Part shown: piece by piece, positions 12,985 to 20,651 of the stretch
Layout: each line of letters begins with the position of its first letter
Position numbering within the stretch: position 1 is the stretch's first letter
Source: an uncultured Lachnoclostridium sp.
Lineage (GTDB): Bacteria > Bacillota > Clostridia > Lachnospirales > Lachnospiraceae
Direction: 5' to 3'
Assembly: GCA_946402335.1 (NCBI GenBank)
Contig: CAMIWE010000022.1
Coordinates: 1-32,066 of the forward strand
Length of the DNA stretch: 32,066 nucleotides
Position numbers and translations under genes: made by a program
Notes under the pieces: model-generated
What the model was told of the DNA's origin: nothing
The model's input: the letters and a program-made list of their open reading frames with translations, nothing else
Database searches by the model: none

Positions 12985-14754
12985 TTACTCCCACTGGCTC
13001 ATGTACAGCTTGTAATAAGCGCCTTTTTGCGCCATCAGTTCTTCGTGCGTTCCCTGTTCGGCGATGTTTCCGCCGCCGATAACGAGGATGCGGTCGGCAT
13101 TCTGGATCGTGGAAAGACGGTGTGCGATAACGAAGCAGGTTTTGTCCTTCATCAGCGTGCGCATGGCGGACTGGATCTGCCGCTCGGTACGCGTGTCAAC
13201 GTTGGAGGTCGCCTCATCCAAGATCAGCATCCGCGCATCGTAGAGCATGGCGCGGGCAATGGTCAGAAGCTGTTTCTGGCCCTTTGAAATGTTGCCGCCG
13301 TCTTCCGTGATGACGGTTTCATAGCCGTTCGGGAGGCACATGATGTACTTGTGAATATGCGCCGCTTTAGCAGCAGCAATGACTTCCTCGCGGGTCGCGT
13401 CGTTCCGGCCGTAGGCGATGTTGTCATAAATGGTTCCGTGGAACACCCAGGTATCCTGCAGAACCATGGCATAAGCCTTTCGCAGGGATTTCATCGTGTA
13501 ATCGCGGTGCTCCCGCCCGTCAACACGGATTTCGCCGCTTACAGGGTCGTAGAAACGCATCAGGAGGTTGATGATCGTTGTCTTTCCGGCACCGGTCGGA
13601 CCGACGATCGCGATCAGCTTTCCGGCATCGGCTTTCAGATTGACACCGGACAGAATCGGCTTTTCGGGAACATAGGAAAAATGCACGTCCTTAAGTTCCA
13701 CATTGCCGGCTACGTCCTGCAGTTGCGAAGCGTTTACGACGTCCGCGGTTTCCTCGGGTTCGTTCAGGAGCCGGAATACGCGCTCCGCCGCGGCAAGAGC
13801 GGACAGAATCTCGTTCGAGATGTTCGCGACCTCATTGATCGGGCCGGAAAATTTCCGGGAATAAAGGATGAACGAGGTAATCTGGCCGAGGCTTAAGACT
13901 TCCTTCATGTGAAGCAACGAACCGACGGTTGCGGACAGCGCAAGCGAGAGGTTTGTGAAAAATCCCACGGTAGGACCGATTTTTGCGGCCTCGTAATCCG
14001 CACGGTAGTAAGCATTGCAGGCATTGTCGTTATGCACGTCGAAATCGGTTAAGGACTGCTCCTCATGTGCATATGCCTGAATGGTTTTCTGGCCGGAGAA
14101 CATTTCCTCGGAGAAGCCGTTCAGCGCACCGTACATGGCGGAACGGGCCGACATGAGCGGTCTTGTCTTTCGCATCATGCGCCTTGTGTACAGAATGTAC
14201 AGCGGAATCATCACGACGATAATCCCTACTAACGGGGCGGAAACGCGCAGCATCATGATAAATGCGCCCGTTACGGTGATCAGCGAAGAGAGAATCTGTG
14301 TGATATCGGTCGAAAGCGAGTTGCTGATCACGTCGATATCATAGGAAACGCGGCTGATGATGTCGCCGGTCTGGTGCGTATCGAAATAGCCGACGGGCAG
14401 GCGCATCAGCTTGTTCATGACGTCGGAACGGAGTTTCTTTCCGACGGAGCGGCCGATGTTCATCATCAGAAACGACAGCAGATACGTAACAACGGACGAG
14501 CAGATGTACAGTATCAGCATGAGCGATGCATAGCGGAACACAAGGCGGAATGCAACGTGGTCCTGGCCGCCTTCCATAGCGGAAACGGCGAGACCGGCCA
14601 GTTCTGGTCCGATCAGCGACATGCCGTTCGCGAGAACGGACAGCAATACGCCGCCTAAGATGGCGAGCCGGTAGCGGCCCAGGTAGGAAAGAAGACGGAG
14701 GAGCGTTCCCTTCGTATCCTTCGGTTTATCGGTCTTACTGCTAAGCGGAGGCAT
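12985..14754 (-). CDS. ABC exporter half, ATP-competent subunit
   Basis: 589 residues: six TM helices (about 35-330) fused to an ATPase domain (about 350-585), the type IV exporter (MsbA/LmrA-like) layout. The ATPase has Walker A GPTGAGKTT (near 380), signature NISKGQKQL (near 488), Walker B MLILDEATS with catalytic Glu (near 513) and H-loop IAHR (near 545). The signature is SKGQ instead of SGGQ. Its partner has normal LSGGE but a faulty Walker B and H-loop. Together they should form one good and one degenerate ATP site, the pattern of heterodimers such as TM287/288 and BmrCD. ATG 14754 has GGGAGG 8 bases upstream and is preferred to GTG 14763; it overlaps the end of the partner gene. Substrate unknown, often drugs or peptides. 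Confidence 0.92.
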   Translation of the reverse strand: MPPLSSKTDKPKDTKGTLLRLLSYLGRYRLAILGGVLLSVLANGMSLIGPELAGLAVSAMEGGQDHVAFRLVFRYASLMLILYICSSVVTYLLSFLMMNIGRSVGKKLRSDVMNKLMRLPVGYFDTHQTGDIISRVSYDIDVISNSLSTDITQILSSLITVTGAFIMMLRVSAPLVGIIVVMIPLYILYTRRMMRKTRPLMSARSAMYGALNGFSEEMFSGQKTIQAYAHEEQSLTDFDVHNDNACNAYYRADYEAAKIGPTVGFFTNLSLALSATVGSLLHMKEVLSLGQITSFILYSRKFSGPINEVANISNEILSALAAAERVFRLLNEPEETADVVNASQLQDVAGNVELKDVHFSYVPEKPILSGVNLKADAGKLIAIVGPTGAGKTTIINLLMRFYDPVSGEIRVDGREHRDYTMKSLRKAYAMVLQDTWVFHGTIYDNIAYGRNDATREEVIAAAKAAHIHKYIMCLPNGYETVITEDGGNISKGQKQLLTIARAMLYDARMLILDEATSNVDTRTERQIQSAMRTLMKDKTCFVIAHRLSTIQNADRILVIGGGNIAEQGTHEELMAQKGAYYKLYMSQWE

Positions 14755-16492
14755 TGCCGGCACCTCCCATCTGGGACTGATAAATATCCCGGTAGATTTC
14801 GCAGGATTCCATCAGCTCCTCATGCGTCCCGTAGCCGACGGCTTCGCCGGCCTCCATGACAAGAATTTTGGACATGTTCCGGACGGAGCTGACGCGCTGT
14901 GCGATCGTGATGCTTGTCGTATCGGAATGGTGCTCGCGGATGGCTTTTCGAAGCGCCGCGTCGGTTTTGTAATCGAGCGCGCTTGAAGCATCGTCCAAAA
15001 GCAGGATTTCCGGATTGCCGGCAAGGGCCCGGGCGATGATGACACGCTGCTTTTCGCCGCCGCTTAAGTTGGCGCCGGCTTTGGTCGCGCGGTAGTCAAG
15101 CCCTTCCTCGTGACTGTCAATGTAGGAAAGAATATTGGCATCCGCCAGTGCCGCGCGGACGGTTTCGTCGGAAATGTCGCGGCCAAAAGTCACATTTTCC
15201 CGGATCGTATCGGCGAAAACGGTGTCATTCTGGAAGACAACGCCCATCTTGCGGCGCAGGTCCTCCGGTTCGTAGGCCCGGACGTCGATTCCGTCCACCA
15301 GAATGCGTCCCCTTGTGACATCGTAAAAGCGCATTAAAAGATTGATCAGCGTGGTCTTGCCGCAGCCGGTGGCGCCGATGATGCCGAGGGACTCGCCGCG
15401 GTTGATATCAAAGGAGATGCCGGAAACGGCGCTCTCGCGGTCGGAGGATTCCACGGTTTCCTGCAGATGCGGGTAGCTGAAGCTGACGTTTTCAAAGCGG
15501 ATGAACGGAACGGTCGCGTCGCGGTCCTGCTCAATCACTTCGGGACGGATCGCGCCGAGATCCAAAACATGTCCGATACGGTTCGCGGAAGCGCCTGCCT
15601 TCGTGTACATGATGAAGATCCGGTTCAGGCCGAGAACCGCGCCGAGAATAATGTTGAAGTATACAAGGAAAGTAATGATAACGCCCGATTTGATGCCGCC
15701 GCTGTTCACGCGGTAGGCGCCGAACAGGATTACAAGGACAAGTCCGATGTTTAAGAACAGGTTCATCAGCGGATTCGGCAGTGCCATCGTCGCGCCTGCC
15801 CGGAAGTCGGACCGTGCGAGAGCCTCGTTGGCCTCGTCGTAGCGGGCGGTTTCGTGTGCCTCGCGGGAGAGCGCCTTTACAACGCGGATACCGGTGATGT
15901 TCTCCCGGAGGATTCTGGTCACGCGGTCCACATTTTCCTGCACGCGGTTATAAAGCGGAACGCCGTGGCGGGATACAAACAGAACGACGCAGGCCATCAG
16001 CGGCACCATGCATAAAAGAACGAGGGACAGCTCCGCATCCAGGATGGCGGCAAGGATGACGCCGCCCAGCAGAAGGATCGGGGCGCGGATGCCCATTCGC
16101 TGGATCATGCCGATGAAGTTCTGGACGTTGTAACTGTCCGCGGTCATTCGCGAGATTAAGGACGGAAGCGTCACGCTGTCAAACTGGGAACCGGTCAGAT
16201 TGGTCGTTACGGCAAATAAATCGTGCCGTAAATCTCTCGTGCACTGCCGCGCAACGGCCGATGCCCGCTGGTTCGCCTTAATGTTACAGAACCATACGAG
16301 AAGGGCGCACAAAACCATCACTCCCCCGCACAGAAGCACTTGCGTGGCATCCTTTCGGGGAGCGATATCGTCGACCATGTATTTGAGCAGAAAAGGAATG
16401 AAAAGTTCGCCCATAGAGGCGCAGAATTTGATGGAGACGCTGAGAACGACCTGCCATTTGTAGCGCCTCAGGTAATGAAGGATTACGTTCAT
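14741..16492 (-). CDS. ABC exporter half, degenerate-site subunit
   Basis: 583 residues beginning MNVILHYLRRYKWQ, with an AAGAGGT ribosome site; the upstream in-frame codons lack one. TM domain about 10-320, ATPase about 340-575. Walker A GATGCGKTT (near 375) and signature NLSGGEKQR (near 477) are normal. Walker B ends LLLDDASS, with Asp in place of the catalytic Glu, and the switch motif is IAQR, with Gln in place of His. Glu-to-Asp together with His-to-Gln is the known signature of the non-hydrolysing site in heterodimeric exporters. The stop lies 14 bases inside the next gene, so the two halves are co-translated. First gene of the leftward pair. Confidence 0.92.
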   Translation of the reverse strand: MNVILHYLRRYKWQVVLSVSIKFCASMGELFIPFLLKYMVDDIAPRKDATQVLLCGGVMVLCALLVWFCNIKANQRASAVARQCTRDLRHDLFAVTTNLTGSQFDSVTLPSLISRMTADSYNVQNFIGMIQRMGIRAPILLLGGVILAAILDAELSLVLLCMVPLMACVVLFVSRHGVPLYNRVQENVDRVTRILRENITGIRVVKALSREAHETARYDEANEALARSDFRAGATMALPNPLMNLFLNIGLVLVILFGAYRVNSGGIKSGVIITFLVYFNIILGAVLGLNRIFIMYTKAGASANRIGHVLDLGAIRPEVIEQDRDATVPFIRFENVSFSYPHLQETVESSDRESAVSGISFDINRGESLGIIGATGCGKTTLINLLMRFYDVTRGRILVDGIDVRAYEPEDLRRKMGVVFQNDTVFADTIRENVTFGRDISDETVRAALADANILSYIDSHEEGLDYRATKAGANLSGGEKQRVIIARALAGNPEILLLDDASSALDYKTDAALRKAIREHHSDTTSITIAQRVSSVRNMSKILVMEAGEAVGYGTHEELMESCEIYRDIYQSQMGGAGNASA

Positions 16493-16587
16493 GTTTACCT
16501 CTTTATATGCCGTCGAAAAGCAGCGAACAACGGTGAAAAAACAGGAATCGACGGATTTTCTTTCAAATATTAGTATACATCTCGTAT

Positions 16588-16617
16588 AGAATACCATTTT
16601 TCCTTGAAAAACTTCAA
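16588..16617 (-). promoter_or_regulatory. Possible promoter of the exporter operon
   Basis: Minus strand TTGAAG (16617 to 16612), 18 bases, TATTCT (16593 to 16588). A fair but not strong match about 95 bases upstream of the exporter start. Confidence 0.4.
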
Positions 16618-16636
16618 TAGTTTTCTGCCTCTTTTA

Positions 16637-16665
16637 TTGACGAAATCAGAAACGCGTGATATATT
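16637..16665 (+). promoter_or_regulatory. Promoter of the 16700-19133 gene pair
   Basis: TTGACG (16637-16642), 17 bases, TATATT (16660-16665). The start of transcription should be near 16672. A four-codon frame (ATG 16683 to TAG 16697) ends three bases before ATG 16700. Confidence 0.7.
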
Positions 16666-16699
16666 TTTTTCATAACCATAAAATGAAAGAACTGTAGGT

Positions 16700-17452
16700 A
16701 TGTCATATCCAAGAAGAAAAATGGACATGGATCTCCTGATTTTGGAGAAAGCGTCCTGTGACAGAATGACAGAAGTCCAGAAAAAGAAAGATCCCACATG
16801 GGATTTTGACCGGTTTGAAGCACTCCATTACGGGTCGCTTGATGAGCCGGTGGAAAGCCGGTACGATTCCTATACGGTTCTCTCCGATGCATCGGAGGAA
16901 CTGGACAAACTTGATGAGGAGAGACCGTTTCTTCTCCCCCTCGAGCGCGGAACCCATTATGTATGGGAATTGTTTCAGGAATTGCCGCGTGTCGGAAGCA
17001 GTAAATCGACGAGGCAGTTCTGGAACCGTCTTGCAAGGGCGATGTCGGACATCCCTCTTCCGCTTGAAGAGGACGAATTCATTGATGCATTCACAAAAGC
17101 CTCGCTGCCGCTGTTAAAGGATGCGACCGATCTCGGCGACCGGTTTTATCTTTCCGGACTGGATTACGGCGGGTGGAGCGGCGGAATCGTGTCCAAGGAT
17201 TTTCTGGTTGACGGCCTTCAGATGTTGGTAAAAAAACTCAGCGGACCTTTATGTGACCGGTCCGGTGAGCCCAAAAAGAAACGGAAAGATGTATTGGAAG
17301 ACGACCTTGCGGAAACGGAGGACGCTTCGGAGGAGGAACCGGCGGACGTAACACCGTCTGATGACTCCGCTACGGAGGAAAGTTCCGGGGAGACGCAGGG
17401 AAATAAAAACAAGGAGGATATGAAGGGGTATGTATCCGAACAAAAAGACTGA
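16700..17452 (+). CDS. Uncharacterised protein with acidic C-terminal tail
   Basis: 250 residues, no signal peptide or TM helix. Residues 1-195 look like a folded, mainly helical domain (HYVWELFQELPRVGSS, TRQFWNRLARAMSDIPLP, LGDRFYLSGLDYGGWSGG). Residues 196-250 are a disordered tail with a basic patch (EPKKKRKD) and many Glu, Asp, Ser and Thr. I do not recognise the family. The ribosome site before ATG 16700 is weak; ATG 16721 is an alternative. It overlaps by 23 bases the gene of a membrane coiled-coil protein, a sign of coupled expression, so the two products probably work together. Confidence 0.75.
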   Translation: MSYPRRKMDMDLLILEKASCDRMTEVQKKKDPTWDFDRFEALHYGSLDEPVESRYDSYTVLSDASEELDKLDEERPFLLPLERGTHYVWELFQELPRVGSSKSTRQFWNRLARAMSDIPLPLEEDEFIDAFTKASLPLLKDATDLGDRFYLSGLDYGGWSGGIVSKDFLVDGLQMLVKKLSGPLCDRSGEPKKKRKDVLEDDLAETEDASEEEPADVTPSDDSATEESSGETQGNKNKEDMKGYVSEQKD

Positions 17453-19133
17453 ACAGACATGCAGACTGGTAACGATTGGAGGCGGCGTTTTGGTGCTGCT
17501 GTCCTTAATCTCGTTCTTCGCCTTAAAGGCAGGAAAGAAGGCCAACGGCTTCCCCGGGTTGCGTAAGTGGGTAGGATACGGCGGTCTTTGCTTTGCGGGC
17601 ATTATGTTCATCGCCATTGGTATTTACGGCATCCGTGAACAGCTGCACGTATATTTTAGAAATGCATTTATCGGAATGGGTCTTTTCTTCTTCGTACAGA
17701 TTCTTTCCTGCATTTCCTTCTATATGAACGTTAAGGACGGAATGAGCAGTATTGCCATGATGGCCAATATTTTCTTCTGCATCCTTGGTTTGATCTACTG
17801 CGTTTTCTTCTCGATGGATTTCGCGAAGAGATATGCAAACATGCGGTATGACCAGATGGTACTCGCCGTACTGGTGGCGCTTGGCGTGATCGCCGGCGTG
17901 CTTCTGTTCATCGGCTATAACGGAGGAGAGGCAACGACCAATCCGAACTTTATCGCCACTCTTGAAAAGAGCCTTTCCGCATTTGCCCGTGCAATCATAT
18001 TTATTCTTCCCGCCGCTATGCTTTGGTTCTGCGACCGTCTGACCGAGCCCTTCACGGATAACGAAGTTGCCCAGGTTCGTGTAGCAGAGAGACAGGCTGT
18101 TAAACTTTCCGAAGCGCAGAGAATGACCGAGCAGTACAACAAGGAAAGCGAAGCAAAGGCTGCAGCCCGTAGAAGAAAAGAGCAGGAAGTTGTTGAAAGA
18201 GAAGCTGCCGCAAGACGTCGTCTTGAGGAAGAGAAGAAGGCCCGTATAGAGGCCGAGAAGCGTGCTGCCGAGCTGGAAGTGCAGAAGGCAAAGGAAAAGG
18301 CCGAGCGCGAAGCAAGAGAGGCCGAAGAGCAGGCGAAGAGAGCTGCAGAAGAAGAGGTTCGCAGACAGGAAGAGATCAAGCGCCAGCTCGAAGAAGCACA
18401 GAGAGCTGCCGAGGAAGCGCAGAGAAGAGCAGAGGAAGAGGCCAAGAGAGCCGCAGAAGCTGCAGAAGAGGCGCGCCGGAAGGCAGAAGAGGAAGTTCGG
18501 AAGGCTCAGGCCGCTCAGGAAGAGGCACGCCGCAGAGCAGAGCAGCTGCGTGAGAACGCTCTTCGTAAGGCGGAAACCCTTGAGGCCGACCAGGAAGAGA
18601 TTCGTCGTAAGGCTGAGCAGATGCGTGAGAGTGCTCTTCGTAAAGCAGAAGCTGCTAAGGCTGAGGCTGCCAAGAAGGAAGAGGAAATCCGCAGAAAGCA
18701 GGCTGCAGAAGCTGCTGCCAAGGCTGAGCAGATTCGTATCGATGAAGAAGAAAAGGCTAAGAACGAAGAGCTTGAGCGCCGCAGAGCAGAGGTTGAGGCC
18801 CGTCGTAGAGAGAAGGAAGCACAGCGCAGACTGGAAGCTGAGCAGCGCAGACTGGAAGAGGAAGCTCTTGCCGCTATGACTCCCGAAGAGAGAAAGATCT
18901 ACGAAGAAGAGAAAGCTCTCATGGAGCAGGAAGAAGCTCTCCGCAGACAGGATGAGGAAGCCAGAGCAGAAGCTCTCCGTGAGGTGGAAGCTTACCGCAG
19001 AGCCGAGGAAGAACTTCGTGCTTCCGCTGAGGAAGAGACCAGAAAGAAGATCGAAACCCTTCAGATGGCTCTTAACGCAGGCTTGATCACGAAGGAAGAA
19101 TTCGAAGCAAGAAAGGCCAAGATTCTCAATTAA
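17430..19133 (+). CDS. Six-TM protein with long coiled coil and SHOCT-like C-terminus
   Basis: 567 residues with an AAGGAGG ribosome site. Six predicted TM helices (about 13-33, 47-67, 79-99, 108-129, 143-164, 184-203) are followed by 320 residues of Glu/Ala/Arg/Lys-rich coiled coil (about 216-540), which could span close to 50 nm if it is one continuous helix (about 0.15 nm per residue). The last 27 residues (LNAGLITKEEFEARKAKIL) match the SHOCT short C-terminal domain pattern, a motif found at the ends of many otherwise unrelated proteins. Within the coil is a 25-residue tandem repeat. No enzymatic domain seen. The layout resembles scaffolds such as TolA in shape only. It follows and overlaps an unknown acidic-tailed protein and has its own terminator. 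Confidence 0.85.
   Translation: MYPNKKTEQTCRLVTIGGGVLVLLSLISFFALKAGKKANGFPGLRKWVGYGGLCFAGIMFIAIGIYGIREQLHVYFRNAFIGMGLFFFVQILSCISFYMNVKDGMSSIAMMANIFFCILGLIYCVFFSMDFAKRYANMRYDQMVLAVLVALGVIAGVLLFIGYNGGEATTNPNFIATLEKSLSAFARAIIFILPAAMLWFCDRLTEPFTDNEVAQVRVAERQAVKLSEAQRMTEQYNKESEAKAAARRRKEQEVVEREAAARRRLEEEKKARIEAEKRAAELEVQKAKEKAEREAREAEEQAKRAAEEEVRRQEEIKRQLEEAQRAAEEAQRRAEEEAKRAAEAAEEARRKAEEEVRKAQAAQEEARRRAEQLRENALRKAETLEADQEEIRRKAEQMRESALRKAEAAKAEAAKKEEEIRRKQAAEAAAKAEQIRIDEEEKAKNEELERRRAEVEARRREKEAQRRLEAEQRRLEEEALAAMTPEERKIYEEEKALMEQEEALRRQDEEARAEALREVEAYRRAEEELRASAEEETRKKIETLQMALNAGLITKEEFEARKAKILN
18528..18677 (+). repeat. Two 75-bp units coding a 25-residue coiled-coil repeat
   Basis: Units 18528-18602 and 18603-18677 encode RRxAEQxRExALRKAE followed by a variable Glu/Ala part. 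The DNA copies are clearly related but not identical, so the duplication is not recent. Confidence 0.75.
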
Positions 19134-19151
19134 TTATATACAGTAACATCG

Positions 19152-19186
19152 GACCCGTCGCGGATGATTGCGGCGGGTCTTTTTTA
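19152..19186 (+). terminator. Rho-independent terminator
   Basis: GACCCGTCGC (19152-19161) pairs with GCGGCGGGTC (19170-19179) around an 8-base loop; six T follow. Confidence 0.92.
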
Positions 19187-19203
19187 TATTTTCGGAAAAT
19201 GGG

Positions 19204-19233
19204 TTGACAAAGGCGGTGTAGCAGGTGTATATT
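19204..19233 (+). promoter_or_regulatory. Promoter of the GntR-ABC operon
   Basis: TTGACA (19204-19209), 18 bases, TATATT (19228-19233), with TG just before the -10. The expected transcription start falls inside the palindrome at 19236-19258. Confidence 0.85.
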
Positions 19234-19235
19234 AA

Positions 19236-19258
19236 GTGTACTATTAGAGATAGTACAC
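19236..19258. promoter_or_regulatory. Operator for the YtrA-type GntR regulator
   Basis: GTGTACTAT (19236-19244) and ATAGTACAC (19250-19258) are perfect 9-bp inverted arms around 5 bases. It begins right after the -10 box, where binding would block transcription. From memory, YtrA-subfamily GntR proteins bind GTGTAC...GTACAC-type palindromes ahead of their own operons, so self-repression by the product of the next gene is likely. Confidence 0.85.
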
Positions 19259-19326
19259 CAAGAGAAACACATTGCCGAACAAGAAAGGCCTTATAAGAAA
19301 GCCAAGCGTTGATGCGAGGAAAAGCT

Positions 19327-19695
19327 ATGATGATTGATAAACAGAGCAGGATACCGGTGTATGAACAGCTGGTGGAAGCTTTTAAAAAAGAGATTGTTCT
19401 CGGGATCCGCGAGCCGGACAGCATGATTCCGTCGGTGCGGAGCTTGTCGGTGGAACTCGGGATCAACCCGAATACCGTGCAGAAGGCATACCTGGAACTG
19501 GAACGAAGAGGCATTACGTATTCGGTGCCGGGGGTGGGCCGCTTTGTCGCAAGGGACGGAGCAGCCATTCTGAAGAAGGATCTCGGGGAAGCGGAGGAAC
19601 TGCTTCAGAGGGCAGTGGAACTTATGAAGCGGGCCGACGTGCCGCTTTCGGAGATCACAAAAAGAGTACAGGACGCTTATAACAGCAAAGAATAA
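19327..19695 (+). CDS. GntR-family regulator, YtrA subfamily
   Basis: 122 residues. A winged HTH at about 5-70 (RIPVYEQLVEAFKKEIVLG, MIPSVRSLSVELGINPNTVQ, KAYLELERRGITYSVPGVGR) and a short helical dimerisation tail of about 45 residues are typical of the YtrA subfamily, which lacks a ligand-binding domain and controls neighbouring ABC transporter genes. GAGGAAA precedes ATG 19327/19330; the earlier TTG at 19309 is less likely. First gene of a four-gene operon with a palindromic operator at its promoter. In related systems the signal is often a cell-wall-active antibiotic; the signal here is unknown. Confidence 0.93.
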   Translation: MMIDKQSRIPVYEQLVEAFKKEIVLGIREPDSMIPSVRSLSVELGINPNTVQKAYLELERRGITYSVPGVGRFVARDGAAILKKDLGEAEELLQRAVELMKRADVPLSEITKRVQDAYNSKE

Positions 19696-19715
19696 TCTGA
19701 TGCGGAGGAATCAAC

Positions 19716-20651
19716 ATGATAACGGTTAAAAACATCACGAAGACATTTGACGGAACGACGGCTCTTGCAAACCTCAGCTGCGAAATCCCGGACGGGCGGA
19801 TTTACGGGCTGGTGGGAAGCAACGGAGCCGGAAAGAGCACACTTCTCCGCGTTATGACCGGGATATTCCGGCCCGACAGCGGTGAGGTGGATTTCGACGG
19901 GGAGCCGGTATATGACAACCCGGCGGTAAAGGAGCAGTTTGTCCTGGTTCCGGATGAGCTTTACTTCCTCCCGGGAGCCAATATGAAGCGGATGGCAAAG
20001 TTTTACCGGAATTTCTATCCGGACTTTTCGATGGAACGCTTCGAGCAGCTGACGGAGATGCTTAAACTGAATGCCGGCAAGCCGTTAAGCGGATTCAGTA
20101 AAGGAATGCGTCGTCAGGCAGCGACCGTTCTCGCTCTTGCGTGCCGCCCGAAGTATTATTTCTTCGATGAGACATTCGACGGACTCGACCAGATTATGCG
20201 CGATACCGTGAAAAAGCTGATTTATGAGGATATCTGTGAGCGTGGCGTGACGGCGGTTCTTACGAGCCATTCGCTCCGGGAGCTTGATAACACCTGTGAT
20301 GAGCTGGCGCTTTTACATCAGGGAAAGCTCGTGTTCTCGCATGAGGTAGAGAACATTAAGACGGCGACGAAAAAGGTGCAGGTCGTATTTGCCGAAGATG
20401 TCAGCAAAGAAGAATTTACGAAGCTTTGCGACGGTCGTTGCAGGGCTGTCCGCTGCGAAGGGCGCGTAATAAATGCAATTCTCAGCGAAGGTGCGGAGGA
20501 GACGGAAGCAAAAATCCGGGAGAAGAACCCGGTGCTTTTGGAAATCCTTCCGTTGAGCCTTGAAGAAATCTTTACGTACGAGATGGAAGCGCTCGGGTAC
20601 AGCTTCGACACGGACGGAAAGGAGGGGGCCGATGAAACTGACGATCAATAA
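19716..20651 (+). CDS. ABC transporter ATP-binding protein
   Basis: 311 residues: ATPase domain 1-225 with Walker A GSNGAGKST, signature FSKGMRRQ, Walker B YYFFDETFDGLD with the catalytic Glu, and H-loop TSHS. The C-terminal 85 residues are an extra domain (from KKVQVVFAEDVSKEEF) common to ABC-2 exporter ATPases. It follows the GntR gene with a 20-base gap and overlaps the first permease gene by 20 bases, so it should form a complex with the two permeases. Family knowledge points to bacitracin- or cell-wall-stress type (Ytr/BcrA-like) transporters; the substrate cannot be read from sequence. Confidence 0.93.
   Translation: MITVKNITKTFDGTTALANLSCEIPDGRIYGLVGSNGAGKSTLLRVMTGIFRPDSGEVDFDGEPVYDNPAVKEQFVLVPDELYFLPGANMKRMAKFYRNFYPDFSMERFEQLTEMLKLNAGKPLSGFSKGMRRQAATVLALACRPKYYFFDETFDGLDQIMRDTVKKLIYEDICERGVTAVLTSHSLRELDNTCDELALLHQGKLVFSHEVENIKTATKKVQVVFAEDVSKEEFTKLCDGRCRAVRCEGRVINAILSEGAEETEAKIREKNPVLLEILPLSLEEIFTYEMEALGYSFDTDGKEGADETDDQ

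Noticed and set aside
18262-18879. Long alternative frames inside the coiled-coil gene
   Set aside because: They arise from the repetitive Glu/Arg/Ala codons; highly basic product with no ribosome site.
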